Assembly: GCF_020085105.1 (NCBI RefSeq)
Contig: NC_058044.1
Span: 23,681,206 to 23,745,205, forward strand
Length of the DNA: 64,000 nt
Direction: 5' to 3'
Source of the DNA: Siniperca chuatsi
Lineage: Eukaryota > Chordata > Actinopteri > Centrarchiformes > Sinipercidae
The number at the start of each line of letters is the position of its first letter. Within the stretch, counting starts at the first letter, position 1. Below are positions 10,268 to 22,695 of the stretch, piece after piece. The notes beneath the pieces are model-generated. The model searched no databases, was not told the DNA's origin, and was given only the letters and a program-made list of their open reading frames with translations. Made by a program: the position numbers and the translations under genes.

Positions 10268-13212
10268 ACCTGTGCCGTCATCACGCACAGACACACGTAT
10301 ATGTCTGTACCTTTAAAAAATCAGCGGAATCCGAGGCTTTCATCTTCGAGATATCGGCAAAAATATACTTTTATGCAAGGTAAATGAAAATATAAACCGG
10401 AAATGTTTTTCTAATACTTTCCCCCCTTACCTTAAGTTAAAAAAATTAAAACTAATTTTTATAGAATAACGCCCCCTGATGATGTGTTAGTCTATCTGGT
10501 TTGTGCACACCAATACATTTTTGCTCACATTCAAACAAGTTCCTACTGCATTTATGCACACTGTTACAATTGTTAAGTATCGGCAGTACAGTTGTAACAC
10601 CATTAAATTTTTATATAGCCTAATTATGTGGTGTATGTCTACTCCATAATTTAACTTGCACCTTAGAACAAGAACAGACATGTCCACCATACAATACGTG
10701 AAATAGTTTGCCTGTAAGTAACACAGTCTAGGAGTAATTTAGCAAAAACAAAAAGTGTTACAATTGTGCCACCCCAATTTTGTTAGACCCTCCCAACATC
10801 TTTCAAACTCATAGCCTGCAGTTTGTAACATAGACTTTCTGTAAAAAAAATTTAAAGCCGTAGATGTAGCTAGTAGTCAATTTGGTGAAGTAAAATGTTT
10901 TTGTCAATAAAGCTTACAAATTCACATGAATAAGTGAGAAAGACAAGCCAAGAGAAGATGTAGAGGGAGAAATTAAAGGTGTAATATGTAAGAATTTATT
11001 AGATTTAAGAGTTTAAAACATTCAAAAATAAACTAAAATTATCAACAGAATGTGAAGAAATAACAGTTTTGACGTTATGTCAAAGACGTTTATGTATTGT
11101 GTTGCAGAGATATCTACTGAATGTATGCGAACGGCAAGTTCGCTACGTTACACGAGCTCTCTTAGCTTTTTTAGTCTAATAAATAAACAAAATAAACTCA
11201 CAGAATGTCAAGAAAGACAAAATTCTTACACCTATTATCCTTATTAAACAGAAAAATACGACCGTACCGAATTAAAGTTTCTCTCTTTCACCGAACTAAG
11301 ACCAGCTTAATTGCCTTATTAATTCATTGTAAAACATACTTCATTCAAACTCGACAGAAACAAAATAAAACTCACCAAAACCGTCTTGGTCAGTCTTTAA
11401 ACTGTTCCAACAATCACCAACTCTGGTTTGGTCAAAATAAATACTTAATTCACTGAGTTATATGTGAAAAATATTCTGGCTGTACATGCTATCACTGGCT
11501 CTCTGATACCCAATCTCCCGCTTGACGCCTCTCCTGTCCTCGCCTGAACCCTAAGTTAGCTGCACAGCTAACTTAGCTAACGGCAATTAGCAGCAGTTAT
11601 GACCTGTTATGTGATATACTACCCCTTATTTTTTTGTTGTATGAATTCGACAGGTGGAGATTAGTCTCAGTTGTTAGAAACTGCACCTTTAACCAAGGGC
11701 GTAACTTTGGGTTGAACACTGGGAGATCTCCACCCTTGTAGGGGGGTCCGGGGACATGCCCCCCAGGATATTTCTTTTTCCAAACAGGCTTTTAAATGTC
11801 TGTTTCACATTAATTTTAAGGGGAAGAGACATACCAAAACAACATGCTTTACATATCCTGACTAGTGCAGTTGAATAAAAAAAAGTCTATGGACTTCTAT
11901 GGACAACTCTTACGTTAGCCTAGCTAGCTTACAGTTCAACAATGGCACATCAGAAAATAAGACTTTCATTCATTTATTTGACTCATGAGTGGTAGGGCCA
12001 TAACAGTAGCATACCTCCTGTTTTTTCTCTTTTTGTTTATGACCAACCAACAACTTAAAATTGTTCGTTCAAAATGTGCCTGTTCGGAACGTGCCAATTG
12101 CTCCAGCGCATAGAAAAATGAACACTGTTGATTTGAGGTGTGAATGAGTACACCAACAACATGAAAGGAACTAACATTCTATTATACACAGATCTTAAGT
12201 ACTGTATTAGTGAATCTTCTCATTTAAAGTATAATGAGGGCAGCATTTAAAAATAAAATACATACCAGAGAGCTTTTGAAAAAAAATGTGCATCTGAAAA
12301 TAAAGTGGATCGATCATATTGGGCTCTCAGACTGTTTATTTTCTGTGCCTTCAGTTCAGATCACTTGTATATTTGCTCAAAGGATTTGTGCTTATATAAG
12401 ACATAGCTACTAGCTGCCCCTGGGAAGTAGCCTAAAAGCTGTGTTTTCGCTGTCTACACATGCCAGAAAAGCTTTTCTCTGACCCCACGTACAGCTGTGC
12501 TCATGCCTATTGTTTTTTTTAAAATGGACTACAAAAAGTCAGAAACAACTTTTTTGGTGAAAACTCATACAGGAACTTGAGGGTTTAATGAACACTCACA
12601 CTCAATAATTTCAGCAGTTTTTTCATTATTTGACTGTTACGCATGTCATTTAGTCATTTCCAGTTAGGTAAGTATATCCACTCACCCTAATCCAAATTCA
12701 TTTCCATATTCTAGGCCTGGAATTAAGCAATTTTTAGGGCAAGGCCACTCTGGCCTTTGATAAATACAAATTTGTTGGGGCATCGCAGCCAAACTATAGG
12801 GCAACAAGGCCAAAATCAATGGTGCAGTAACAATAAGTAATACTTACATTGTATGAAAACAAAACAGTATACAATCAACAATTAGGTGACAGTGTATTGA
12901 AAAACAGTACTAAGTTTATTAAAACTGTACACTGAATCAAGCACAACATGTTTATTCATTAAAGTAGTTCAAAAACACGTACACAAAAGGCAACCATTTA
13001 CTGCATACTGCCAGTAGAAACTGAGTACAATTAGCTGATAATTGGCCTGATCAGCCACCATCAATCAATACAAACACATATCAGACTGTAAACCATTAAA
13101 TCAGTCAACGTCAGACAACCTTATCATACTTTAGCAGTTACCTAGTCTCTGTAGTGGTGACAAAATGATAAAAAATATACATACATTAGCATTTTTAATT
13201 AAATGGAAGCTG
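10268..13212. other. Intergenic, no gene recognised
   Basis: A/T-rich sequence with short open frames and no recognisable protein. The segment 11695-11775 ('gggcgtaactttggg', then a C/G-run 'ggggtccggggacatgcc') looks like a fragment of a widespread interspersed repeat. Several 'gttacaattgt' motifs occur between 10560 and 10780. Nothing else was supported. Confidence 0.5.
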
Positions 13213-13217
13213 CCTGC
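13213..13217. repeat. Target-site duplication CCTGC, left side of Gypsy
   Basis: CCTGC immediately precedes TGTTACG at 13218 and is repeated at 17431-17435, immediately after the other LTR terminus. Five base pairs is the usual Gypsy duplication length. Confidence 0.85.
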
Positions 13218-15942
13218 TGTTACGTGGGGTAATACCACCACGGTGCCGGGAGTCCAAGATCTCGTTGACCTGGTAGGCGGCTCCATCCTCCAGGATCAGC
13301 AGCGAGGGGAGGTTCCGTCGTAATGCCAGGCTCTGTGGAGATAGGAACAGATGGGTGGTAAGGTTTCAGAAGGGATACGTGAAAGGTAGGATGGATCTCG
13401 TATTGTGCGGGTAACTGAAGTTTATACATGACTGAGTTAATCTACTCGAGTATGGTGAAGGGACCATTGAATCTGGGACTGATCTTTCTGCAGGGCAGGT
13501 GCATCTTGATGTCCCGGGTGGACAGCCAGACCTTTTGAGCAGGTCGATATTCTGGAGTAGTGGATCGTCTTTGGTCAGCTGTCAACCTACACCTGCAGAG
13601 TGCTCTTTGCAGCTGGTGGTGCTCTGCGTCCCAGACCCTCTCGCTCTCTCGGAACCAGTAATCAACTGCGGGAACCTCCAAGGGTTCTCCAGACCACGGG
13701 AAGAGAGGGGGTCGGTAGCCAAGTACGCACCGGAAGGGAGTGAATCCAGTGGTAGGTTGACACAGAGAGTTCTGGGCGTACTCAGCCCAACCCAGGAACT
13801 GGTTCCAAGAGTCCTGGTGGCCATGGCAGAAGCACCCAATTTCGTGGATTTTCCTCCCCGTCTGGCCGTTGGTTTGTGGGTGGTATCCAGAGGAGAGGCT
13901 GACGGTCACACCTAGGAGCGAGAAGAAAGCCTTCCATACCCGTGATATGAACTGGGGGCCTCTGTCGGACACGATGTCTTCTGGGATCCCATAGTACCTG
14001 AGGATATGGTTGAACATGCAATCAGCTGTTTCCATGGCCGTGGGTACTCTGAGTGGAATAAGTCGGCACGACTTAGAGAATCTATCCATGACCACGAGGA
14101 TGCAGGTATTATTGTTGGAGGGTGGTAAATCGGTGATGAAATCGACTCCTAGGTGTGACCAGGGTCTGTTGAGCGTGGGTAGTGGGCACAGTTTGCCTGC
14201 TGGCAGATGGCGTGGGCTTTTGGAAATGGCGCACTCTTGACATCCTTTTACGTACCTTCTCACATCCCTGGCCATATTGGGCCACCAGAAGCGTTCCCAT
14301 AGCAACGAGAGGGTTTCATTAGCCCCTGGGTGACCAGTGCCCAGAGATGTATGGGAGGCGTGGATTAGAGGAGTGCGTTGGGTTCTAGGGACATATTGAT
14401 GCTTTGGAGGGCAGCCCGGCGGAGTGCTGGTGGAGGCATTGGAGGAGGGAACGGAAGTTTCTGACCACTGGATGGGATTCACGAAAAGGTGTTGGAGGAG
14501 AATGGGTTCTGGTTCTTTGATGGCTTCGTCGGGAGTGTATAGTTGGAATAGGGCATCTGCCTTGATGTTCTTGATACCGGGACGGTAGGAGATGTTAAAC
14601 TGGAATCGGGTGAAGAATAGAGCCCAGCAGGCCTGGCAGAGATTGAGCCATTTGGCATTTTGGAGATATTCCAAGTTTTTGTTGTCGGTCAGTACCATGA
14701 AAGGGTGTTGGGTGCCCTCCAGCCAATGCCTCCATTCCTCCAGGGCCAACTTGATAGTCAGCAGTTTGCGGTTGCCGATGTCATAATTTCTCTCTGCCGG
14801 GCTGAGTTTCCGGGAGAAGAAAGCACATGGGTGGAGTTTGGACGGAGTTCCCTGCAGTTGAGATAGCACCGCTCCTACTCCAGTGGGGGAGGCGTCTACC
14901 TCTACCATAAATGGTTGTTCCGGATCCGGATAGGCTAGGAGTGGTGCACTGGTGAAGGCCTCTTTGAGGAGAGTGAAGGCTTCTTGCGCGGTGGGTGACC
15001 AGGACAGAGACTTGGGCTTGTTATGGAGCAGGTCGGTCAGGGGTTGAATGATTGTGCTGTAGCTTTGGATAAAGCGACGGTAAAAGTTTGCGAATCCGAG
15101 GAATCTTTGCAGTTCCTTGATGGTGTTGGGTGTTGTCCAGTTCCGGATGGCATCCACTTTCCCCTCGTCCATCTGGACGCCACTGCTACTGATGTTGTAG
15201 CCTAGGAACTGCACTGAGGACTGATGGAACATACATTTTTCTGCCTTGAGGAAGAGTTGATAGTCTCTCAGGCATTCCAGGACCTCCCTGACATGCTGGC
15301 AATGTTTGGCCATGCTCCGGGATTATATCAGGATGTCGTCGATCAGACTTGTGAAGGAACTCCCGGAGCACCTCATGTATGAAGTCCTGGAATACGGAGG
15401 GGGCATTTGCCAAGCTGTAAGGCATCACCAAGTACTTGTAGTGGCTGGTGGGTGTCACGAAGGCTGTTTTCCATTCGTCCCCCTCGCGTATCTAGATGAG
15501 GTTATACACACTGCGGAGGTCCAGCTTCGTGTAGACAGTGGCACCGCGTAGTTGTTCCAGAGCTGCAGGGATGAGGGGAAGTGGATACCGGAACTTCACG
15601 GTGATGCGGTTGAGTCCTCGATAGTCTACACAAGGCCGCAAGCCTCCATCCTTTTTGGCCACAAAGAAGAAACTGGATGCTGCCGGAGATGTAGAGGGTC
15701 TAATGTAACCTTGGGCCAAGGCCTCCTCAGTGTACTCCCCCATGGCTTTCTGTTCGGGAATGGATAGTGGGTATATTTTCCCACGGGGCACTGGTTCACC
15801 TAGTATGAGATCTATGGCACAGTCCCATGGCCGGTGTGGAGGCAACCGGGTGGCTCTCTTAGGGCAGAACACATCCTGGTAGGCGGCGTAACAGGGAGGA
15901 ATATCCACAGACTGTTTCTGCCGCAGCTGATGGGTTTCCCAG
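13218..15942 (-). pseudogene. Gypsy pol: RT, RNase H, integrase; multiply broken
   Basis: The first RT part (15908-15492, minus strand) contains [10 protein letters not shown] and [14 protein letters not shown] and ends at an in-frame TAG. The next part holds [18 protein letters not shown], then shifts frame around a degraded LIDD catalytic box, with another stop just after it. The long frame 15313-13442 carries RT thumb, RNase H (VEVDASPTGVGAVLSQ) and integrase: an HHCC-like N-terminus, VDFITDLPPS and SDRGPQF. The expected catalytic Glu after HPQTNGQT is Gly (QTGRK). The C-terminus changes frame again at about 13330 and stops in a chromodomain-like start. Confidence 0.85.
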
Positions 15943-16973
15943 TTATGGCATGGATCTGGTAGCTGATAGGTGTGAGCGCGGTCTTAAGGCGTAGCTGGCG
16001 GCAGAGGGAGCCGGAGATGAAGTTGCCAGCTGATGTGGAGTCGATGAGGGCTTGTACTGGGACAGGTTGGGGGTGACCAAGGTTATCTCAGTTGCGAGTG
16101 GTTTACGATTCTGAATGACTGGAAGAATGGCACTCACCATGGGTCGGAGCAGTCTTACTGGGCAGGTGGATATGGTGTGTCCAGCAGTTCCACAGTACAA
16201 GCACAAACCCCGGGTTTGTGCCGCTCAGCTAGAGACAGCCTGTTGGAGTCTAGCTGCATGGGTTCTTGGTCTGGTTTTGGAGAGCGGCGATTCTCTGGCT
16301 GGTAGAAGGAGGGTGTATAAGGTTGCTGGTCCTGGTGTTCAGTCAAACACGCCTGCATACGGGTAGCTACTTGGATGGCTAACTGGATGAACCGTTCGAG
16401 GCCAATGGTGTCTTCGTATGCGGCAAGATGCAGTCTTACCCTGGGCTCCAATCCCTGACGGAAGGTGGTGATGAGAGATTGCTCATTCCAGCCGCTAGCC
16501 GCGGTGAGGGTTCGGAACTCCAAATCATAGTCCTGGACGGAGCGCTGACCTTGTTTGAGCTGATAAAGCCGCTCACCGGTGGATGTATCACCTGCTGGCC
16601 TCCCGAACACCTCTCGGAAATGGGCTAGGAAGCTGGTCAGGGATTGGGTCACAGGTCCATCCTGGGTCCAGATGGACTCTGCCCACTGCAGCGCTTGCCC
16701 CTGAAGCTGAGAAATGACGAAAGCCACTTTGCAGCGCTCAGTCGGGTACAGGGAAGACTGCATCTCCAGGACCAGAGAACACTGCAGAATGAAGCCGTTG
16801 CAATCCTCCGCCAAATCAGAGAACGGTGCTGGTTTGGCCATGGGACTGGCGTTTGCCGGAGAGGGAGGTGTGACCGGAGCGGAAGTGGTGGGTGATGTAG
16901 CAACTGGTGGTGGAGCGAAAAGGCCACGGCGCAGGATGTCCACCAACTCCTGGAACGGATGCGTGGCACTCAT
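15943..16973 (-). pseudogene. Gypsy gag with CCHC zinc knuckle, frameshifted
   Basis: The frame opens at 16973 with MSATHPFQELVDILRR, has a proline-rich N-terminus and a retrotransposon-gag core (QGQALQWAESIW, FRQGLEPRVR). Near 16200 the frame is lost. The zinc knuckle CLYCGTAGHTISTC (C-x2-C-x4-H-x4-C) sits in the next frame over at about 16200-16160, and the region beyond it to 15943 is the decayed start of the protease. Gag would form the particle and bind RNA. Here the break falls exactly before the knuckle. Confidence 0.8.
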
Positions 16974-17001
16974 GCTGTCGTCTTATTTGGGTCTGGTCTT
17001 C

Positions 17002-17430
17002 TGTTACGGACAGAGTAAGCCGGAGACACCAAGATGAGATATAGGTAGTTTTATTGCACACAATGTTAACAGACAGTGAGTAGATGGTACTGATACCATC
17101 CTTTGGCTAGCCAAGGTGGAGATCCAAGGTTGAAGACACACATACTGGAGACAGGAGGAACACAGGACAGGAATCGGGAACTCAGGAGAAGGGAAGACAC
17201 TTGTAGTCGCTAGGGAGAAGTCCGAGACGTTGTGGTGCAGGGTACAGAGAAATGTCTTTGTTGCGAACGAGACCGGGCACTGTCTGAGGTGACTGAGGTG
17301 GTTATATACTGTGGTGATGAAGTGCAGATGAATCTCAGGTGTGTGATTAGTGACAGGTGTTTCTGATTAGTATTCTGGTGAGAGGGTGTGTTGTGTATGT
17401 GGGGTTGTGGAGCCTGGCGTGTCCGTGACA
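17002..17430 (-). repeat. 5' LTR of the Gypsy element
   Basis: 429 bp bounded by TGTTACGGACA and TGTCCGTGACA, which are inverted copies of each other with one mismatch. The CCTGC duplication follows at 17431. This is the only complete LTR of the element; the gag ATG lies 29 bp inside its inner edge. Confidence 0.85.
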
Positions 17431-17435
17431 CCTGC

Positions 17436-19109
17436 GCTCTCCGAAGAAAATATTACACCAAACTCCCTTTAAGAAATATGACATATTAACAATTCTTTCC
17501 ATGTCCGCAAAAACACATGACTCTAGAAACACAAGATAAAAGGCTTCCTATGTTGACAGCCTTCTTGTCAATTCAGCATCAATATAATACATAAAGATAA
17601 ACTGTACAAAATTTACATTTTGGATTTTGTTGCCTAAACTTGCTACCAGCATCCATTGTTCAAGTTGCGCTGTTTTAGGTTTTGAAGACTGTGGGAATGA
17701 AAGAAAGAAAAAATTAAGAATACTCACTAAAATACGTGCTGGTTGGTGGATCAGATACACGCCAAATTAAACACAGACTCATAACGTTGTTAATTCACCA
17801 TCTTTAATGTGTGTGTGATGTTATTTGAGGAGTTTGTTTGGGCGTTACTAACTACCCATTGCTGCTTCCCGTTTCCCGTACTGGAGAGAAGTGTGTGCAG
17901 ACAGTAAGAAAAAGGTTTTTTGACAGCGAAGTTTCATTTGTTTATTTCTATGATTTCAACACGGATTTGTTGATGACAGAGACACTTGGAAACATGAGTA
18001 TTAATACTAAACGTGTCAGTCTATGGTCCAAACATGTTTTCGCTGTCTACTTACTTTTCTGTGACTTGCTGTTCAGCTCTGATCTCGGGCAGTGTGCACA
18101 CAGCAGAGCCCTAAGGCCCTTACTGCTGTTCCACGCTCAGATACAGAGCTCATCAGCACTGTTTATTCCAATTTTATTAATATTAAATCTGTTCAAATTT
18201 AACACTGCACTCCCTTGGGTCCCCAGCAATACACCCACAAAGTGTGAAGTCGATTGGCCAAACGGTTCTCGAGATATACGAAGTACAGACATACAGAGAT
18301 TCCTCGCTTTATAGTTAGATGCACCGCAGTTACTGCTGCTTGAGAAGACTCAGGAGGATGGGCGTAACCAAGTCTCACAATACAGGGGAAGGGAGGGGTT
18401 GAAAAAAATGTATTCTTTGCTTGTTAATTATAACCCCCCCATGCCCCTATAATTTACGCATATGCCTTTAACACATAGCTTGAAGACTTGAGAGGGTTTT
18501 ATATATATATATATAGTATATATATACACATACACAGCAGTCAGTCCGTCATACACACTATGGGCTATGTGTGTGTGTGTTTGTCTTGGGCTGAAGTTTG
18601 AGAAGACCATAACACACGTGTCCTGCACACTGCCGACATGTAAACAGGCCACACTGCAGAAACCCAATCCACCATAGCAACACCCAACCTGGCAACAGCC
18701 CAGCTCAACTTGGCATCCTAGCTAATCTGGGACACACTTATCCCTCTGCACAGGGGTCTTAATGTTAACCTTTCGGTGAGAAATATGGAAACAGTTTGTG
18801 CTGCAGTATGCGAGAGGCACAGCTGAGTGGTCAGCTGGAGTCGAGGGAATGGCTGAGCTCAGGGAAAATATACTCACATGCTTTCACCCACATATACCAC
18901 CACTGGCATTTTATAATGCACCGGCCAGGGTGGGGTCATAGTTTTAAACGGTGGCACAATATTTTAGGTTGCAAGTATGTGTGGTTTCTATAGGGGGTAC
19001 AGAGTAAAAAAAAACTGTGACATTTGATCAAGCTGTCTTCATAGATAATGATGCAACCCATGAGGTTCACATATAGACTTAAAAATAAACAAGAATATAG
19101 ATTTTTAAC
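17436..19109. other. Intergenic, no gene recognised
   Basis: Contains a TA-rich microsatellite near 18500-18530. A common fish-repeat phrase (tgaagtcgattggccaaacgg) near 18245 lies inside a 158-codon open frame that looks fortuitous. No RNA gene or conserved protein was seen. Confidence 0.5.
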
Positions 19110-19405
19110 AGCAGATCTTTATGTGCTACTGTGTTAATCATTGACATTTTCAGTGTTTCTGTCAGAAGAGCAAGATCTTTGATGGCATTCAGTAAAACAA
19201 AAAGGTGTACTGAAAGAAATTATTGGTTGCATTATGGGAAATGTAGGATCTAGCATTTTTGCTTGACTCATACTAGGGACATAAATGAGAATATCTCTGC
19301 TTCTTCTGCTACAATTTTTTACTGTTCTTTTTTAAAAATCTGTCTCTTGACAGTCACCTAACTTTACAGAAATGCAACTATAAATCGCTGGATTGCCCCT
19401 TAATT
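19110..19405 (+). repeat. Interspersed repeat (same family as 35.8 kb and 3.8 kb)
   Basis: Nearly collinear with 35845-36130: both contain 'tttctgtcagaagagc', 'gcattatgggaaatgtaggatc', 'ctcttgacagtc' and 'tcgctggattgccccttaatta'. The inverted copy at 3783-4432 has the same order. It is a moderately old teleost repeat without coding potential. Confidence 0.7.
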
Positions 19406-19859
19406 ATAGTTTAAGTTTTCACTAAAAATGAAAAGAGGTTAAATCAATTAAAAGTAGACAATTACAAAAAGTTTTTTTTTTAAATGCTTTAATGTGCCTC
19501 TTTAAAATTCATTCATATGAATAAATACATTCATTTTAAAGGGATTTAAAAGTAATGTATTTGGCATTCATCCCACTTTGGATGGAGCAGCTCTCATCTC
19601 TAGAAATCTGGCAGTTTATTAGGGGACTTAAATCATGACAACCTAGAGTTGAGACCAGGAGTCGCAGTCCTACACGCTTCTCTGCGCTTCCAGAGCATGG
19701 ACTGTATATAAAGATGGACAACATGACAGCTCCCTAAAAGTGAAGTCAATACATCTCAATCGCCTCTTAGTGGCTGGCTGCAGTATAGGCCCCCTCCATG
19801 TTAGCAGATGGGACATGAGCTAAACTAAAATCTCTTTACTAAAAAGTATACATCAAATA

Positions 19860-21363
19860 CATTTTTCCCAAAGATGGTTTCTGTCATTTTAGACTTTTTA
19901 ACTCTTAAAGATAAAGGGGTTTTAGCCAACTATAGACATATATCTAACCTTCCCTTTCTCTCTAAGATCATTGAGAAAGCAGTCACCAATCAGTTGTGTG
20001 AATTTCTACATAACAATAGTTTATTTGAGGATTTTCAGTCAGGATTTAGAGTGCATCATAGCACAGAGGCAGCACTGGTGAAAATTACAAATGACCTTCT
20101 AATTGCATCAGACAATGGGCTTGTCTCTGTACTTGTCTTGTTAGATCTTAGTGCTGCATTTGACACCATTGACCATCACATCCTATTACAGAGACTGGAA
20201 CATTTAATTGCCATTAAAGGAACCGCACTAAGCTATCTATCAAATCGATCGCAGTTTGTACATGTTAACGGTGAGTCCTCTGTGCACGCCAAAGTTAGTC
20301 ACGGAGTTCCACAAGGTTCTGTGCTTGGACCGATTCTGTTCACCTTATATATGCTTCCTTTAGGCAATATTATTAGGAAATGCTCCATAAACTTTCATTG
20401 TTATTCAGATGATACCCAATTATATCTATTGATCAAGCCAGATGAAACTAATCAGTTAGCTAAACTTCAAGCATGCCTTAAGGACATAAAAACCTGGATG
20501 ACTTGCAGTTTTCTGATGTCAAACTCTGACAAAACTGAAGTAATTGTACTTGGCCCCAAACACCTCTGAGACACGTTATCTAATGATTTAGTTACACTAG
20601 ATGGCATTGCCCTGGCCTCCTTCACCATCGTAAGGAACCTTGGAGTTATCTTTGATCAGGATTTGTCCTTTAACTCCCACATAAAACAAACTTCAAAGGC
20701 TGCCTTTTTTCACCCACATAACATTGCATTATTACCCCTCTAGAACAGTGCGCTCACTGACTTCAGCTATCCATCTCCTCTCCTGTGGAATCAGGTCCCA
20801 GTAGGCTTAAGACTTTCCTCTTTGATAAAGCTTGTAGTTAGGGCTGGCTCAGGTGAGTCCTGAACCATCCCTTAGTTATGCTGCTATAGGCCTAGACTGC
20901 CGGGAGACTTCCCATGATGCATCTCTCTCATCTCTCCTCCTCTCTCCTCCTCTCCATCTCCATCTGTACGCATTCTTATCCCATTAATGCATGTTACTAA
21001 ATCAACATCTTCTCTCTCCCGTGGTTTTGTGCTTTCTCGTCTCTCTTCCCTCTCCTGCAGAGACTGGATGTATGATTGCGGGCCACCCATGTTCCTGCTC
21101 AACACCTGCTAATACAGATATCATTATTAGTCTTATTACTATTATTAGCATGATTATTCTTATCATTATAATTACTATTATTATTTTATTAATATTAATA
21201 TTACCACTACCATTACATTATTATTATTTTTTAATTCTGTGTGGAATTTGCATTGTGCTACTGTATGCTCTCTCATTCTCTCTCTCCCTGTCTCTAGGAA
21301 ATGTGCAATGAGATAACTTCTGTTTATGAATTGGCGCTATATATAAATAAAATTGAATTGAAT
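19860..21363 (+). mobile_element. L2-like LINE, 3' half, inactive
   Basis: The frame 19874-20569 encodes RT blocks in order: NLPFLSKIIEKAVTNQLCEF, FQSGFRVHHSTEAALVK, LLDLSAAFDTIDHHILL (motif A), HGVPQGSVLGPILFTLYM (motif B) and FHCYSDDTQLYLL (motif C, Ser instead of the usual Ala). The frame stops after LGPKHL; downstream homology continues in pieces (NLGVIFDQDLSFNSHIKQ at about 20635) until the 3' end at GCGCTATATATAAATAAAATTGAATTGAATT, a typical terminal pentamer repeat. Compared with relatives, a few residues are missing after GTALS. It differs from the 5.7-kb element, so it belongs to another subfamily. Confidence 0.8.
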
Positions 21364-21610
21364 TACTTAAAATATGAAAAATATGAAACAGGAATGATTT
21401 GATAACTTTTTAATCAATAGTTTTGTTAATTGTATCATTATTTAAATTGAATTAATCATTTTAGAACTTGTATTATTTCTGAAACAGACTATTGTTCTGT
21501 TATCATACTTGAGTTTTCGCACTACTACTGAGAGTGAGAGTATTGACAGGTTGCTTGTAGTTAATACTAATAAATCTGTCTTGCGTAGACTTGGTGTAAC
21601 ATAATGTTTC

Positions 21611-22666
21611 CACAGGGTGGAAAATAACAATTACAAGTTGTTAATACTGAGTATGTTTTTCATGTAGGCTACTTTTACTTTTTGAGTACCTTCTGAAAAT
21701 GTATTACCCATCTTGGAAAGACACACAGTAGACAATACTATTATGAAAAAATAAGCATGATTTCCCATTCACATTTATTTGAACCTGTGTTATTTGATTA
21801 ATCTAAAATAACTTTTTTTCAAAAACTATGATCACCACTTCTTTGTGTATTGTAATTCAGACATATTCATGAAGCAGGAGTTTCAAGCACTGTGAAAATT
21901 CTTTCAAACAAGACAAAATATTGAATTATTTAAGCACAGGGCAGATTTCATATTATGATTAATATCAGATGAGGATAAAAGTTAATTTACTGTTCAGTTG
22001 CATTCAGGAACCATGTACCTGTCAGTATTTTTAGGAATACTAAGTTGGATAGAGTGCCCCTTTGTGGTGGCAATGTGAACACTTGATGATTAAACTTCTA
22101 TAGCAAATCTACCAACTATAAACTAAAAGAAACAGTTTGTACTTAAGAGCCTACAAAGATGCAGAAATATGTATCCATACCCATCTGATTCGAGTGAAGG
22201 TGAGTTTGTTTTCTTTGGATCTGTTTCACTGACAGATAAATCACATACTTTTCCTCTTTTACAGATTTAGAGCAAAGTATTATATTAGTATCATGTGTAT
22301 AGCCTATTTTAGCACCGAATGCCACACAATGCATAACTCTAAATCAGCAATGCTGCACTGTATGTTATGTTTGTTTTTAATGTATTTTTGTTTAATTTTC
22401 TCCTGTATTGCTACTTGTACTACTCTACGTGCCTCTGCAATTGCCACTCGGGTAAAACTAAAGTGATTTGAATTGAAATTAATTGAAGTCAGTAATTACA
22501 AAGTTTAATATAAAATGAATCTGTAAAATGATGTAACTTTGTGATAGTTTAAGGTTGATAGAATAACCGTAACCCTAAATGCGGAAGTGAGAGGGTTCAA
22601 CTGTTGTATTGCATGCTGTCACATATTGTGGGTGTGACATTTTAATATTAGCCACACTTGTTTTGT
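21611..22666. repeat. Upstream flank of unit A (shared with unit D)
   Basis: From CACAGGGTGG at 21611 the sequence runs nearly identical to the D-unit flank starting at 40433, including small shared features such as the 'atgcagaaatatgtatccatacccatctg' tract. It is absent upstream of copy B until shortly before exon 1. It therefore marks the left edge of a segmental duplication. Confidence 0.8.
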
Positions 22667-22678
22667 AGTTTCCGTTTC
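22667..22678 (+). promoter_or_regulatory. ISRE-like element, receptor copy A
   Basis: AGTTTCCGTTTC matches the core interferon-stimulated response element consensus AGTTTCNNTTTC and ends 17 bp before the ATG of copy A. A TTTAATATTA TATA-like stretch lies about 25 bp upstream. This would place the receptor under IRF/ISGF3-type control; that is inference from motif match only. Confidence 0.5.
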
Positions 22679-22695
22679 TATGAAATAGAACGAAG

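Larger units (their letters stand above)
13218..17430 (-). mobile_element. Chromodomain-type Gypsy retrotransposon, 3' end collapsed
   Basis: On the minus strand: LTR (17430-17002), gag with a CCHC knuckle, a decayed protease region, RT, RNase H, integrase and the first residues of a chromodomain-like segment. Both outer boundaries carry the LTR terminal words and a perfect CCTGC duplication, yet the left end keeps only about 7 bp of 3' LTR (TGTTACG) joined to pol. An internal deletion removed the end of pol and nearly the whole 3' LTR. The order and the putative chromodomain suggest a Sushi-like vertebrate chromovirus. Stops and frameshifts in gag and pol show it is dead. Confidence 0.85.
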